In this document: positions 29,103-38,210 of the stretch, one piece after another | Layout of the letters: each line of letters starts with the position of its first letter | Numbering within the stretch: the stretch's first letter is position 1 | DNA from: Paraburkholderia agricolaris | GTDB lineage: Bacteria > Pseudomonadota > Gammaproteobacteria > Burkholderiales > Burkholderiaceae | NCBI RefSeq assembly: GCF_009455635.1 | Contig: NZ_QPER01000001.1 | Span: forward strand, 496,001-560,000 | Reading direction: 5' to 3' | DNA: 64,000 nucleotides | Notes under the pieces: generated by a model | Seen by the model: only the letters and a program-made list of their open reading frames with translations | Told to the model about the DNA's origin: nothing | Database searches by the model: none | Made by a program: the position numbers and the translations under genes

Positions 29103-29325
29103 GTCTTCAGGGCGGGGTGAAATTCCCCACCGGCGGTATACCGGCAGCGCGAAAGCGTGAGCCGGTGAGCCCGCGAGCGCCCGCGTCGTCAATGTATTTG
29201 GCGCTGTGCAACTACGTTGCATAGGACCAGAGTTAGCGCTAAAGCGCTAACTCTGATCGACATGGGGTCAGCAGATCTGGTGAGAAGCCAGAGCCGACGG
29301 TTAGAGTCCGGATGGAAGAAGATGT
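29103..29325 (+). ncRNA. FMN riboswitch (RFN element)
   Basis: Conserved RFN blocks are visible in order: TCTTCAGGGCGGGGTGAAAT with TCCCCACCGGCGGTAT (29104-29139), AGCCCGCGAGCG (29168-29179), then CAGAGCCGACGGTTAGAGTC and CGGATGGAAGAAGATG (29289-29324). FMN binding should switch expression of ribB 135 bases downstream. The element is longer than usual because the variable arm holds a perfect 13-bp hairpin, CAGAGTTAGCGCT (29228-29240) with AGCGCTAACTCTG (29243-29255). I see no clear T-rich terminator before ribB, so control may act on translation. Confidence 0.95.
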
Positions 29326-29458
29326 GCAGATAGTCATGTTCGTTTCCGTGTCGCCGCTAGAGGTTGGAGCGGTGCGTGAGCGTCGCTTTGCGCGGCGTTC
29401 AACGGCGCGTCTTTGTCTGTTTGCAATGCCCTGAAACGTTTTTCGCCCAACTTTTGCG

Positions 29459-30193
29459 ATGAGCGTTTCAACTATGTCCTTTACTACGTTTCCTGCTCCG
29501 TCGGTGATTGCGGACAACGCAATTCTCGACATCCCCCTGCTCGCCACCGAGCCCGTTCCGCCGCGTATCGCCGCTGCCTTGCAAGCCATGCGCGATGGCC
29601 GTGCCGTCGTTTTGCAAGACGATCACGACCGCGAGAACGAAGCCGATCTGATTGTCTCGGCTGAGCGACTTTCCGTCGAAACCATGGCTTTGCTGATCCG
29701 CGAATGCAGCGGCATTGTCTGCCTGTGCCTGCCCGACGAAAAAATCCGTGCGCTCGAACTGCCGCCCATGGCCGTCAATAACGAAAGCCGCCACGGCACC
29801 GCGTTCACGGTCTCGATCGAAGCACGCGACGGCGTGACCACCGGCGTGTCCGCACTCGATCGCGTGACGACGATCCGCGCGGCCATCAGCGACACGGCAA
29901 AGCCTGCCGATATCGTGCGCCCAGGCCATGTGTTCCCGCTACGCGCGCAGCCGGGCGGCGTACTGGCACGCCGCGGCCACACCGAAGGCACGGTCGATCT
30001 GGCAATTCTCGCGGGCCTGAAGCCGGCCGGCGTGCTGTGCGAACTGATGAACGCGGACGGCACGATGACGCGCGGCGCGGACGTGGAGCGCTTCGCGGCG
30101 CAACACAATCTGCCGATGCTGACGATCGCGGAACTGGTGGAATTCCGTCAGGCGCTGGCGGCAGCGCGTGAATGCGTAGCCGACGAGGTTTGA
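29459..30193 (+). CDS. ribB: 3,4-dihydroxy-2-butanone 4-phosphate synthase
   Basis: A 244-residue monofunctional RibB that converts ribulose 5-phosphate to the four-carbon precursor of riboflavin. Active-site segments are [14 protein letters not shown] (metal-binding acidic loop), [31 protein letters not shown] and [12 protein letters not shown]. There is no GTP cyclohydrolase II domain. It carries an N-terminal extension of about 25 residues relative to E. coli. No convincing Shine-Dalgarno sequence is seen before the ATG at 29459 or 29474, consistent with control by the upstream FMN riboswitch. Confidence 0.96.
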   Translation: MSVSTMSFTTFPAPSVIADNAILDIPLLATEPVPPRIAAALQAMRDGRAVVLQDDHDRENEADLIVSAERLSVETMALLIRECSGIVCLCLPDEKIRALELPPMAVNNESRHGTAFTVSIEARDGVTTGVSALDRVTTIRAAISDTAKPADIVRPGHVFPLRAQPGGVLARRGHTEGTVDLAILAGLKPAGVLCELMNADGTMTRGADVERFAAQHNLPMLTIAELVEFRQALAAARECVADEV

Positions 30194-30204
30194 TTCTGAA
30201 AAAA

Positions 30205-30234
30205 TAACCCCACGTTCGGAAAACCGTGGGGTTA
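30205..30234 (-). terminator. Terminator for the HAD gene, next to ribB
   Basis: TAACCCCACG (30205-30214) pairs with CGTGGGGTTA (30225-30234). A long T run follows only when it is read on the minus strand (the complement of the A tract at 30198-30204), so it ends leftward transcripts although it lies right behind ribB. Confidence 0.75.
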
Positions 30235-30253
30235 GTCAGCAGTTTGATGCTCG

Positions 30254-30281
30254 AAGCCGGCGATTGCAGCCGGCTTTTTTT
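30254..30281 (+). terminator. Terminator for ribB, next to the HAD gene
   Basis: AAGCCGGC (30254-30261) pairs with GCCGGCTT (30269-30276), followed by seven T on the plus strand. It lies beyond the leftward terminator, so the two convergent transcripts overlap by roughly 75 bases. Confidence 0.8.
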
Positions 30282-30303
30282 ATCGCTACGCCCGTTAAGG
30301 CCG

Positions 30304-30990
30304 TTAAGACTGCACGTCGCCAAACTCGCCGCGCGCGCCGGCTTCAACCAGCGCGGGCAGCTCATCCATATGCTTCATGATGCGCGTCATGCCCATCTTG
30401 CGCAGCGCGTCGGCATAACCGTCGGGGATATGGCTCGCGCCCACGAAGGCAATCGTTTTCATGCCCGCCGCGCGTGCCGCATTCAACCCGGCTACGCTAT
30501 CTTCCACGACCACGCATCGCGAAGGCTCCACGCCTAGCGTTTTTGCGGCGAACAGATAGACGTCGGGAAACGGCTTCGGCCGCGCGACCTGTTCGGCGCT
30601 GAAAATCCGGTCACCGAAAATCTGCTGTAAGCCCGCGCGCCGCACCGATGCATTGACGCGCGCGAGGCGGCTATTCGAGACGACCGCGGCCGGCAGTGTT
30701 ACGCGCTGCAATGCGTCGCGCACGCCGTTGATCGGGCTGAGCGATGCGGCGAGCGCGAGTTCGACGTTGTGTTCGATCGTATTGAAGAAGTCGGGTGGCA
30801 GTGTGATGTCGAACGACTTCTCGATTCCTTCGAGAAAGCGCGAGGTCTGCTGGCCGAATGCCGTCTTGACGACGGGCTCGAAATCAAGGCCGGGGAAAGT
30901 GGCGGACAGCGTTTCGAGCATTACGCGGTCAGCGATGATTTCGCTGTCGACGAGCACGCCGTCGCAGTCACAAATGAGGTGGTCGATCAT
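30304..30990 (-). CDS. HAD-superfamily phosphatase (subfamily IA)
   Basis: A 228-residue haloacid-dehalogenase-type hydrolase. Motif I is LICDCDGVLVDSE (nucleophile Asp8, acid/base Asp10), motif II is in AAVVSNSRLARV (Ser), the Lys is in ARPKPFPDVY, and motif III is CVVVEDSVAGLNAARAAGM. It has a helical cap between motifs I and II. It resembles sugar-phosphate phosphatases such as E. coli YieH and YfbT; the exact substrate is unknown. It is the last gene of the leftward glpD-glpK-glpF run, 195 bases after glpF, so a role with glycerol or other polyol phosphates is possible but unproven. Confidence 0.85.
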   Translation of the reverse strand: MIDHLICDCDGVLVDSEIIADRVMLETLSATFPGLDFEPVVKTAFGQQTSRFLEGIEKSFDITLPPDFFNTIEHNVELALAASLSPINGVRDALQRVTLPAAVVSNSRLARVNASVRRAGLQQIFGDRIFSAEQVARPKPFPDVYLFAAKTLGVEPSRCVVVEDSVAGLNAARAAGMKTIAFVGASHIPDGYADALRKMGMTRIMKHMDELPALVEAGARGEFGDVQS

Positions 30991-31185
30991 GCTTTAAGAC
31001 GGGCAGCGAGAGGCACGCGAGCAGGACAGTTGCAAGCTCATGCGCGGAGATTGAAAGCATCATGATACGTGCTTTGGCGCCGGGTGCGCGGCGCCATCGC
31101 CTTCCGTCGGTGCTTAATTGCGTCTTGAGCGTGCTCACGGGGTACATCGGACGCGCTTTTATATGCGCCCGGCGTACCCGCAAGA

Positions 31186-31899
31186 TCAATGCGCGTGCAG
31201 GTACAGATACAGCCCCGTTGCCAGCGCGCCGCCCAGCAGCGGACCGCACACCGGAATCCACGAATAACGCCAATCGCTGTCGCGCTTGCCCGGAATCGGC
31301 AGCAGCGCGTGCATCAGACGCGGCGACAGATCGCGCGCAGGGCTCATTGCATAGCCGGTCGGGCCGCCGAGCGAAATACCGATGCCGAGCACCAGCAGGC
31401 CGACCGGTAGCGCGTCGAGCGCGCCCAGACCCACTTGCGGCGAAGCCAGGTACAGCACGCCGAGGATCAGCACGAAAGTCGCGATCATTTCGGTGAGCAG
31501 GTTATGCGGCACGCTGCGAATGGCGGGCGCTGTGCAGAACACGCCGAGTTTCACGTCGGCATCGCCTTCTTTCGCAAAGTGCTGACGATACGCAATCCAC
31601 ACGAGCAGGGCGCCAGCCATACCGCCGAGCATCTGCGCGGCGACGTAGCCCGGCACTTTGGCCCATGCAAATTTGCCCGCCAGCGCGAGACTGATCGTCA
31701 CGACAGGATTCAGATGCGCACCGCTATACGACGCCGTGACGTATACGGCGATGAACACGGCCATCGCCCAGCCCATCACGATCACGATCAGATCCGCGCC
31801 TTTGCCTTTGGTGCGGGCAAGCAGCACGTTGGCGACCGCGCCGTTGCCGAGCAGCACCAGCAGCGCGGTACCGATAAATTCCGCAATGTAAGGAGACAT
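31186..31899 (-). CDS. glpF: MIP-family glycerol channel (GlpF-like aquaglyceroporin)
   Basis: A 237-residue six-helix channel with two half-helix loops. The first signature is SGAHLNPVVTISLA (Asn64-Pro65-Val66 instead of NPA), and the second is GYAMSPARDLSPR (Ser186-Pro187-Ala188 instead of NPA). The Arg and Asp after the second motif, typical of glycerol-conducting members, are kept. Directly downstream of glpK on the same strand (84-base gap), so glycerol uptake is the natural role. The altered NPA residues could change proton exclusion or selectivity. Confidence 0.88.
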   Translation of the reverse strand: MSPYIAEFIGTALLVLLGNGAVANVLLARTKGKGADLIVIVMGWAMAVFIAVYVTASYSGAHLNPVVTISLALAGKFAWAKVPGYVAAQMLGGMAGALLVWIAYRQHFAKEGDADVKLGVFCTAPAIRSVPHNLLTEMIATFVLILGVLYLASPQVGLGALDALPVGLLVLGIGISLGGPTGYAMSPARDLSPRLMHALLPIPGKRDSDWRYSWIPVCGPLLGGALATGLYLYLHAH

Positions 31900-31983
31900 C
31901 GTTGGTTATCCGAAATATAGTTGTTAGGGAAGCCGCGGGACAAGCGGCTTCGTTATATCGAGAGGTCGTGGGTGAATTCCGGA

Positions 31984-33483
<1,500 letters not shown>

Positions 33484-33757
33484 TGTCTCTTCTCCATGCG
33501 TTTTATGAATCGCCGGACTGCTGACCGGCGACGGGAACGGCTTATTGTTTTAAGCGGGCTGCAACAGTTTGAGTATGTGCGTCCCGGCTTTCTCAGTAGC
33601 CGAGGGGTGAAAATCGATTCGGTTCATGCGGAGTCACTCGCGTCGCTCAGGCTGCGTTGCGTTGCGTTGCGTTGCGCTGTGTTGCTGTAGCCTGGCCAGG
33701 CAGTCTGATCAGGTGACTCAATTCTTCGCTAGTTAGTCAGTCTGGTAAGTGACCCGA
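33484..33757. repeat. glpD-glpK gap with GCGTT tandem repeat and an imperfect direct repeat
   Basis: No gene is seen. GCGTT is repeated four times without error at 33654-33673, with a degenerate fifth copy. Nearer glpD, CAGTCTGATCAGGTGACT (33701-33718) recurs imperfectly as CAGTCTGGTAAGTGACCC (33739-33756). I see no clear GlpR-like palindrome here, so glpK may depend on read-through from glpD or on a promoter I cannot identify. Confidence 0.5.
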
Positions 33758-35287
33758 TCAGGCACTCTGTCGGGAGGGCTCGCGGGCGAGCCACGTGTCG
33801 ATGTCGCGTGTGATCGAATCGAGCGTGCCGGGCTCGACGTGCAGGCCGAGTTTCGAGCGGCGCCAGAGCACATCCTGCGCGCTGCGTGCCCATTCGACAT
33901 CGCGCAAATAGGCGAGCTCGGCTTCATAGAGACCGGGCGCGAATGCGCGGCCGAGGTCCGCTACCGAGCGTGCGTTGCCGATGACATGCTTTACACGCGT
34001 GCCGTACGCACGCGCGAGGCGGTGTGCCAGATCGGCCGGCAACCATGGATTCTGCTGTTTGAAGCCGGTGAGAAAGCGCTCGAAGTTGGCTTGCGGGATA
34101 TCGCCGCCGGGCAACGGCACACCGGCCGTCCACGAAGGCGCGCCGTTATGCAGCGCGTGCGCGAGTTTGTCGACGGCTTCCTCCGCCAGCTTGCGGAACG
34201 TCGTGATCTTGCCGCCGAACACGGACAGAAGCGGTGCTTCGCCTGCGGGTGCGTCGAGTTCGAGCGAGTAATCGCGCGTGACCGCCGAGGGGTTGTCCGC
34301 GCCTTCTTCCTCGAGCAGCGGACGCACGCCCGAGTAGGTCCAGCGCACGTCTTGCGGCGAGATCTTCTGCTTGAAGTAGCGGTTGATCGAATCGCACAGG
34401 TACTGTGTTTCTTCGGCGTTGATTGCGACTTGCGACGGGTCGCCGCGATATTCGAGGTCGGTCGTGCCGATCAGCGTGTAATCGTGTTCGTACGGAATCG
34501 CAAAGATGATCCGCTTGTCCGGATTCTGGAAGATGTACGCGTGATCGTGCTCGAACAGGCGGCGCGTGACGATATGGCTGCCTTTCACGAGACGCACGCT
34601 GTGTGTCGCCTCGCGGCCGAGCGCGCCGTGCAGCAACTCGCCGACCCACGGTCCGGCCGCATTCGCGATCGAGGCCGCGCGCACGTCGAGGATCGTGCCG
34701 TCCGCACGCTTGAGTTGCGCGCGCCATTCGCCACCGGCGCGCACCGCGCTCAGCAGTTTGGTGCGCGTGAGAATCTTTGCACCGCGTTCCTGCGCATCCA
34801 GCGCGTTCAGCACGACCAGACGCGCGTCGTTCACCCACCCATCCGAATACACGAAACCGCGCTTGATCGAATCGACCAGCGGCGCACCGGCAGGATGATC
34901 GCGCATGACGATGCCGCGCGAACCGGGCAGCAGTTCGCGCCTCGCCAGGTGATCGTAAAGGAACAGGCCGGCGCGGATCAGCCAGGCCGGACGCAGATCG
35001 GGCATGTGCGGCATCACGAAGCGCAGCGGCCACATGATGTGCGGCGCGGCGCGCAGCAGCGTTTCGCGCTCCTGTAGCGCTTTGCGCACCAGCCCGAACT
35101 CGCGGTATTCGAGGTAGCGCAGGCCGCCGTGGATCAGCTTGGTGCTGGCAGACGACGTATGGGCGGCCAGATCGTCCTGTTCGCAGAGCAGTACCGACAG
35201 GCCGCGGCCCGCCGCATCGCGTGCGATGCCTGCGCCGTTGATCCCGCCGCCCACGACGAGCAAATCGTATCTCGAGCCTTGCGTCAC
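33758..35287 (-). CDS. glpD: Aerobic glycerol-3-phosphate dehydrogenase
   Basis: A 509-residue FAD enzyme at the inner membrane that oxidises glycerol 3-phosphate to dihydroxyacetone phosphate and feeds electrons to quinone. The FAD-binding start is YDLLVVGGGINGAGIARDAA followed by GLSVLLCEQDD. Further markers are STKLIHGGLRYLE, GTTDLEYRGDPS and LSVFGGKITTFRKLAE. Start is GTG at 35287 with AGGGGA upstream. It is the first gene of the leftward glp run and has a GlpR-like palindrome about 60 bases upstream. Confidence 0.97.
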   Translation of the reverse strand: MTQGSRYDLLVVGGGINGAGIARDAAGRGLSVLLCEQDDLAAHTSSASTKLIHGGLRYLEYREFGLVRKALQERETLLRAAPHIMWPLRFVMPHMPDLRPAWLIRAGLFLYDHLARRELLPGSRGIVMRDHPAGAPLVDSIKRGFVYSDGWVNDARLVVLNALDAQERGAKILTRTKLLSAVRAGGEWRAQLKRADGTILDVRAASIANAAGPWVGELLHGALGREATHSVRLVKGSHIVTRRLFEHDHAYIFQNPDKRIIFAIPYEHDYTLIGTTDLEYRGDPSQVAINAEETQYLCDSINRYFKQKISPQDVRWTYSGVRPLLEEEGADNPSAVTRDYSLELDAPAGEAPLLSVFGGKITTFRKLAEEAVDKLAHALHNGAPSWTAGVPLPGGDIPQANFERFLTGFKQQNPWLPADLAHRLARAYGTRVKHVIGNARSVADLGRAFAPGLYEAELAYLRDVEWARSAQDVLWRRSKLGLHVEPGTLDSITRDIDTWLAREPSRQSA

Positions 35288-35344
35288 CTGCTGTATCCCC
35301 TGCGTCGTATCCGGAAGTGGTTTAGAAAAACTATCGAACCGATA

Positions 35345-35362
35345 GTGTTCGTTTGCGAACTT
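35345..35362. promoter_or_regulatory. GlpR-like operator upstream of glpD
   Basis: GTTCG (35347-35351) and CGAAC (35356-35360) form a palindrome around TTTG, within TGTTCGTTTGCGAACTT. This fits the E. coli GlpR pattern (TGTTCG, four bases, CGAACA). A weaker related stretch, GAACATATTCGAA, follows at 35368-35380. The glpR gene of this window is the likely binder. The lipoprotein gene on the other strand shares this region. Confidence 0.6.
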
Positions 35363-35488
35363 TAATGAACATATTCGAAAAAGTAAAGTTCGGTTTTCTT
35401 AGGTATTCCTCTAGTGCCTGGTGAAGGTGGTGGCGTAACGCGCGGCCACGGACGATACTCTCGAAAGGAGCCATTTCGAGGTGAATTC

Positions 35489-35863
35489 ATGCGTGGACTT
35501 TGGATGATCGGTGGCGTTGCACTCCTGACGGGGTGCATCAGCTCGCCGAGCTTGAACGGGACGATGGGCGCGCCTTCGTTCGCATCGTTGCAACAGATGT
35601 GCGGCGCCCAAACGGTCGACTACGGCAACGACGCGCAAAACGTCTACACGACACTGTTCGATGCGTACGTGGCGAACCGGCGCGGCAAGTTGTCGAAAGA
35701 GGATTACTGCGCGTTCCAGACGTCGCTCGCGCAGCGCTATACGGCACAAGGGACGAGTACCGATCCGCAGGTGCGCAATCAGTGGGTGAGTTTCTTCATC
35801 GACCAGCGGGCCAAGGCGTTGAGTTGGCGCGCGGCGGCCGATCCGACCTTGCGCGCGGGCTAG
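35489..35863 (+). CDS. Small putative lipoprotein, function unknown
   Basis: A 124-residue protein with a short signal peptide and the lipobox LLTGC (Cys16), so it is probably an outer-membrane lipoprotein. The mature part is mainly helical with two Cys (MCGAQT and DYCAFQ) that could form a disulfide. GAGGTG precedes the ATG at 35489, six bases away. I recognise no family. It diverges from glpD, and its stop overlaps the end of the convergent TetR gene by four bases. The role is open. Confidence 0.75.
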   Translation: MRGLWMIGGVALLTGCISSPSLNGTMGAPSFASLQQMCGAQTVDYGNDAQNVYTTLFDAYVANRRGKLSKEDYCAFQTSLAQRYTAQGTSTDPQVRNQWVSFFIDQRAKALSWRAAADPTLRAG

Positions 35864-36486
35864 CCGCGCTGCGGCTGAGCTCCGCGCCACAACATCCGGC
35901 GAATCTGCGCGAACACGTCTTCGCGTGTCGGCGCGCTGCTCGCAGCGGGTCGTTGCGCCTGAGGCAGCGGCAACTGATTGGCGAGCGCCAGCATGGTGAA
36001 GCCGTGCAAGCTCGCCCAGTAAGCGTAGCCGATCAGGTAGGGATCGCCCTCCAGAATGCCCGCGGCAACCAGCTTCTCGAGGTGCGCCCCGAGCATCTGC
36101 CAGGCGCGTTGCGAGGCGGCGGCGAGTTCCGGGTAGGCCTCGTCCCGCTGGGCTAGATCGAACATCAAACGGTAGGCGTGCGGCTCGTCGAGGGCGAATG
36201 CCACGTAGGCGTCGCTGAGCGCGTAGCGGTCGGTCGAGGGAGGTTGTTTCGCCACGGCTTCGAGCCGCGCGGCAAAGCGGTTGAACGCCGCGGCGCGGAC
36301 CATCGCGAGAATCTCGTCCTTGTCGCGGAAATAGCGGTAGGGCGTCATCGCGCTGCAACCCAGTTCCTTCGCCAGTTCGCGCATCGTCACGCCTTCTGCG
36401 CCGCGGGTGGCGAACGCATTTTCAGCGACACGCCGCATGGCTTCGCGAAATTGCTGGATGTCGTCGGAGGTGAGCGTTTTTGGCAT
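35860..36486 (-). CDS. TetR/AcrR-family regulator
   Basis: A 208-residue repressor with an N-terminal HTH (about 10-60; NAFATRGAEGVTMRELAKEL and MTPYRYFRDKDEILAMV) and a C-terminal ligand domain of the WHG type (AYWASLHGFTMLALANQL near 170-190). No divergent gene lies close on the right: the 65-residue gene and its terminator intervene on the same strand. Its target is therefore not obvious, and autoregulation is likely. Normal length. Confidence 0.88.
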   Translation of the reverse strand: MPKTLTSDDIQQFREAMRRVAENAFATRGAEGVTMRELAKELGCSAMTPYRYFRDKDEILAMVRAAAFNRFAARLEAVAKQPPSTDRYALSDAYVAFALDEPHAYRLMFDLAQRDEAYPELAAASQRAWQMLGAHLEKLVAAGILEGDPYLIGYAYWASLHGFTMLALANQLPLPQAQRPAASSAPTREDVFAQIRRMLWRGAQPQRG

Positions 36487-36543
36487 GCGCGAGGGCTGAA
36501 GATCCGTCGCGACAATTTACAGCGTAAATGAATTGGGCACAAC

Positions 36544-36567
36544 AAAGCGGCCGTTCAGGCGGCCGCT
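36544..36567 (-). terminator. Probable terminator after the 65-residue gene
   Basis: AAGCGGCCG (36544-36552) pairs with CGGCCGCTT (36559-36567). Read leftward it is followed by TGTTGTGCC, a poor T tract. It lies between the small gene and the TetR gene. Confidence 0.5.
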
Positions 36568-36582
36568 TCAAAAGCCAGCGTA

Positions 36583-36780
36583 TTACGAGAAACGTTTGAT
36601 GGCACGGAGTGCGCTGTCGCCGCTTTCAGTCACGCGCCACTGTTCGTTGCCCGATGCGAGCCGTTCGAGCTGCACCAACTGGCGTTCCAGCAGGGCATCG
36701 AGTTCATCTCGCTCCATGTCGACTTGATTGGGGGCGTCCTTGACGAGCAACAACGTGGCGAATTCATGCGGACTCAGCAT
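36583..36780 (-). CDS. Small conserved-looking protein, unknown function (65 aa)
   Basis: MLSPHEFATLLLVKDAPNQV begins a 65-residue, probably helical, soluble protein. The start at 36780 is supported by GGAGAG on the minus strand about five bases before ATG; a start four codons upstream would bury that site. It has no signal peptide and no known motif. A hairpin follows its stop, so it behaves like a real gene. The segment ERDELDALLERQLVQLERLA and the basic-acidic balance resemble small winged-helix or coiled regulators, but that is only a guess. The 36781-37088 gap upstream shows no other gene. Confidence 0.6.
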   Translation of the reverse strand: MLSPHEFATLLLVKDAPNQVDMERDELDALLERQLVQLERLASGNEQWRVTESGDSALRAIKRFS

Positions 36781-37088
36781 CGTTCTCTCCATGTCAAGCT
36801 AACGCGGACGGCCTTGCCGGCGACTGGCACGATGCCAGTGAAGTCCGCTAGAGGGTCAGGCGGGAGGTACGGCTCATACACACAGGTTCACACTGCCAGC
36901 GCGCCGCGTAGCGCGGAACGGACGCTGGGGAACTGGAGTGTAGTCAACCGCCAGATAAACACCAAAGGGGCCGCAGCAAATTTTCCCTTTGACAATTGGG
37001 ACCCTCACAGGCGGTTTGGGGTCGCAGCCAGATCCTTGATTTCACTCGAAGTTTTGCGTGCACTGCAACATGGCCGAAGACACCTGGA

Positions 37089-37868
37089 TCACTCGGCGAC
37101 ATACACCTGGCAGTTGGCGGCGGCGAGCGTTTCGTTCATCTCGGCGGGTGGTGCGGCGTCGGTGAAAAGCGCGTCGATCTGGTCGAGATGACCCTGGCGG
37201 ACGAGTGCCGGGCGGCCGAATTTGGAGTTGTCGGCGGCGAGAAACACGGTGCGCGCGTGCTGGATGATCGCCTCGGCCACGCGCACTTCGCGGGTGTCGA
37301 AATCGCGCAGCGTGCCGTCCGTTTCAATGCTCGACGTGCCGATGATCGCGAAGTCCACCTTGAACTGCCGGATAAAGTCGATCGCCAGTTCGCCGACGAT
37401 GCCCTTGTCCCATGGCCGCACGATCCCGCCCGTCACGAGCACTTCGCAATCCGGATAGCCGCTCATCATGCTGGCGACGTTCAGATTGTTGGTGATCACG
37501 CGCAGGCCGCGATGCCGGTTGAGCGCTCGTGCGACTTCCTCGGTGGTGGTGCCGAGATTGATGAAGAGGGACGCCTGGTCGGGAATGTGAGTGGCCACTA
37601 GCGCCGCGATGCGCCGCTTCTCTTCATGGAACATCCGTTGACGCGCCGTGTACGAGACGTTCTCGGAGCTGGTCGGCAGACTGGCGCCGCCGTGATAGCG
37701 GCGCAGCAGGTTCATGTCGGCGAGCCAGTTGACGTCGCGGCGGATCGTCTGCGGCGTCACGTCGAAGTGGGCCGCGAGGTCGTCCACGGTCACGAAGCCG
37801 TCGCGTTGCACCCACTCCAGCAGTTCCTGTTGCCGGGCGTTGAGAGTCAGGCGGGGGTCTCGGGTCAT
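37089..37868 (-). CDS. glpR: DeoR-family glycerol-3-phosphate regulon repressor
   Basis: A 259-residue DeoR-type repressor. The N-terminal winged HTH (about 8-60) has RQQELLEWVQRDGFVTVDDL and VTPQTIRRDVNWLADMNLLR. The sugar-phosphate-sensing domain has NLGTTTEEVARAL and VDFAIIGTSSIETDGTL. It matches E. coli GlpR (252 residues) in layout and should release DNA on binding glycerol 3-phosphate. It is separated from glpD by three unrelated genes. The start at 37868 is chosen; an in-frame ATG ten codons upstream is possible. Confidence 0.88.
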   Translation of the reverse strand: MTRDPRLTLNARQQELLEWVQRDGFVTVDDLAAHFDVTPQTIRRDVNWLADMNLLRRYHGGASLPTSSENVSYTARQRMFHEEKRRIAALVATHIPDQASLFINLGTTTEEVARALNRHRGLRVITNNLNVASMMSGYPDCEVLVTGGIVRPWDKGIVGELAIDFIRQFKVDFAIIGTSSIETDGTLRDFDTREVRVAEAIIQHARTVFLAADNSKFGRPALVRQGHLDQIDALFTDAAPPAEMNETLAAANCQVYVAE

Positions 37869-38210
37869 GTGTCTCGGGTCGTGGGTTTTTATCGGCATTC
37901 CCCGCCAACAGCACGAAAAGTCGAGCCGGAAAACGGGTCATGCGTGAACGAGGGTGAGCGTATTGTAAGACCATCGCACGTCTTGTCTGCCAACTCGTGC
38001 GTCATGGTTCGCATCCTGGGCGACCCGGCAACGAGCTATTCAGATCATTTGCGCATTTATTCATTTGATAAATGAATTTGTTTTTTGTGCCGGATCGCGC
38101 TGCAATCCAAGGTTCCGCGCATTACCCCGCGTGTTACCCGAGTCTTACCCGTTTCCCATGGCTTCCGGCGTTCAACAATACGCCGGGCCACGCTTTCGAG
38201 AGTGTTCGAC
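37869..38210. promoter_or_regulatory. glpR-ggt divergent intergenic region with inverted repeat
   Basis: The 342-base gap has no convincing gene. ATTCATTT (38059-38066) and AAATGAAT (38070-38077) form an AT-rich dyad around GAT, standing out against the GC-rich background about 135 bases before ggt. It could be an operator for either divergent gene. Confidence 0.4.

Noticed and set aside
33654..33685. GCGTT tandem array as a possible CRISPR or phase-variable tract
   Set aside because: The unit is five bases with no spacers, lies between genes and does not affect a reading frame. It is a simple tandem repeat.
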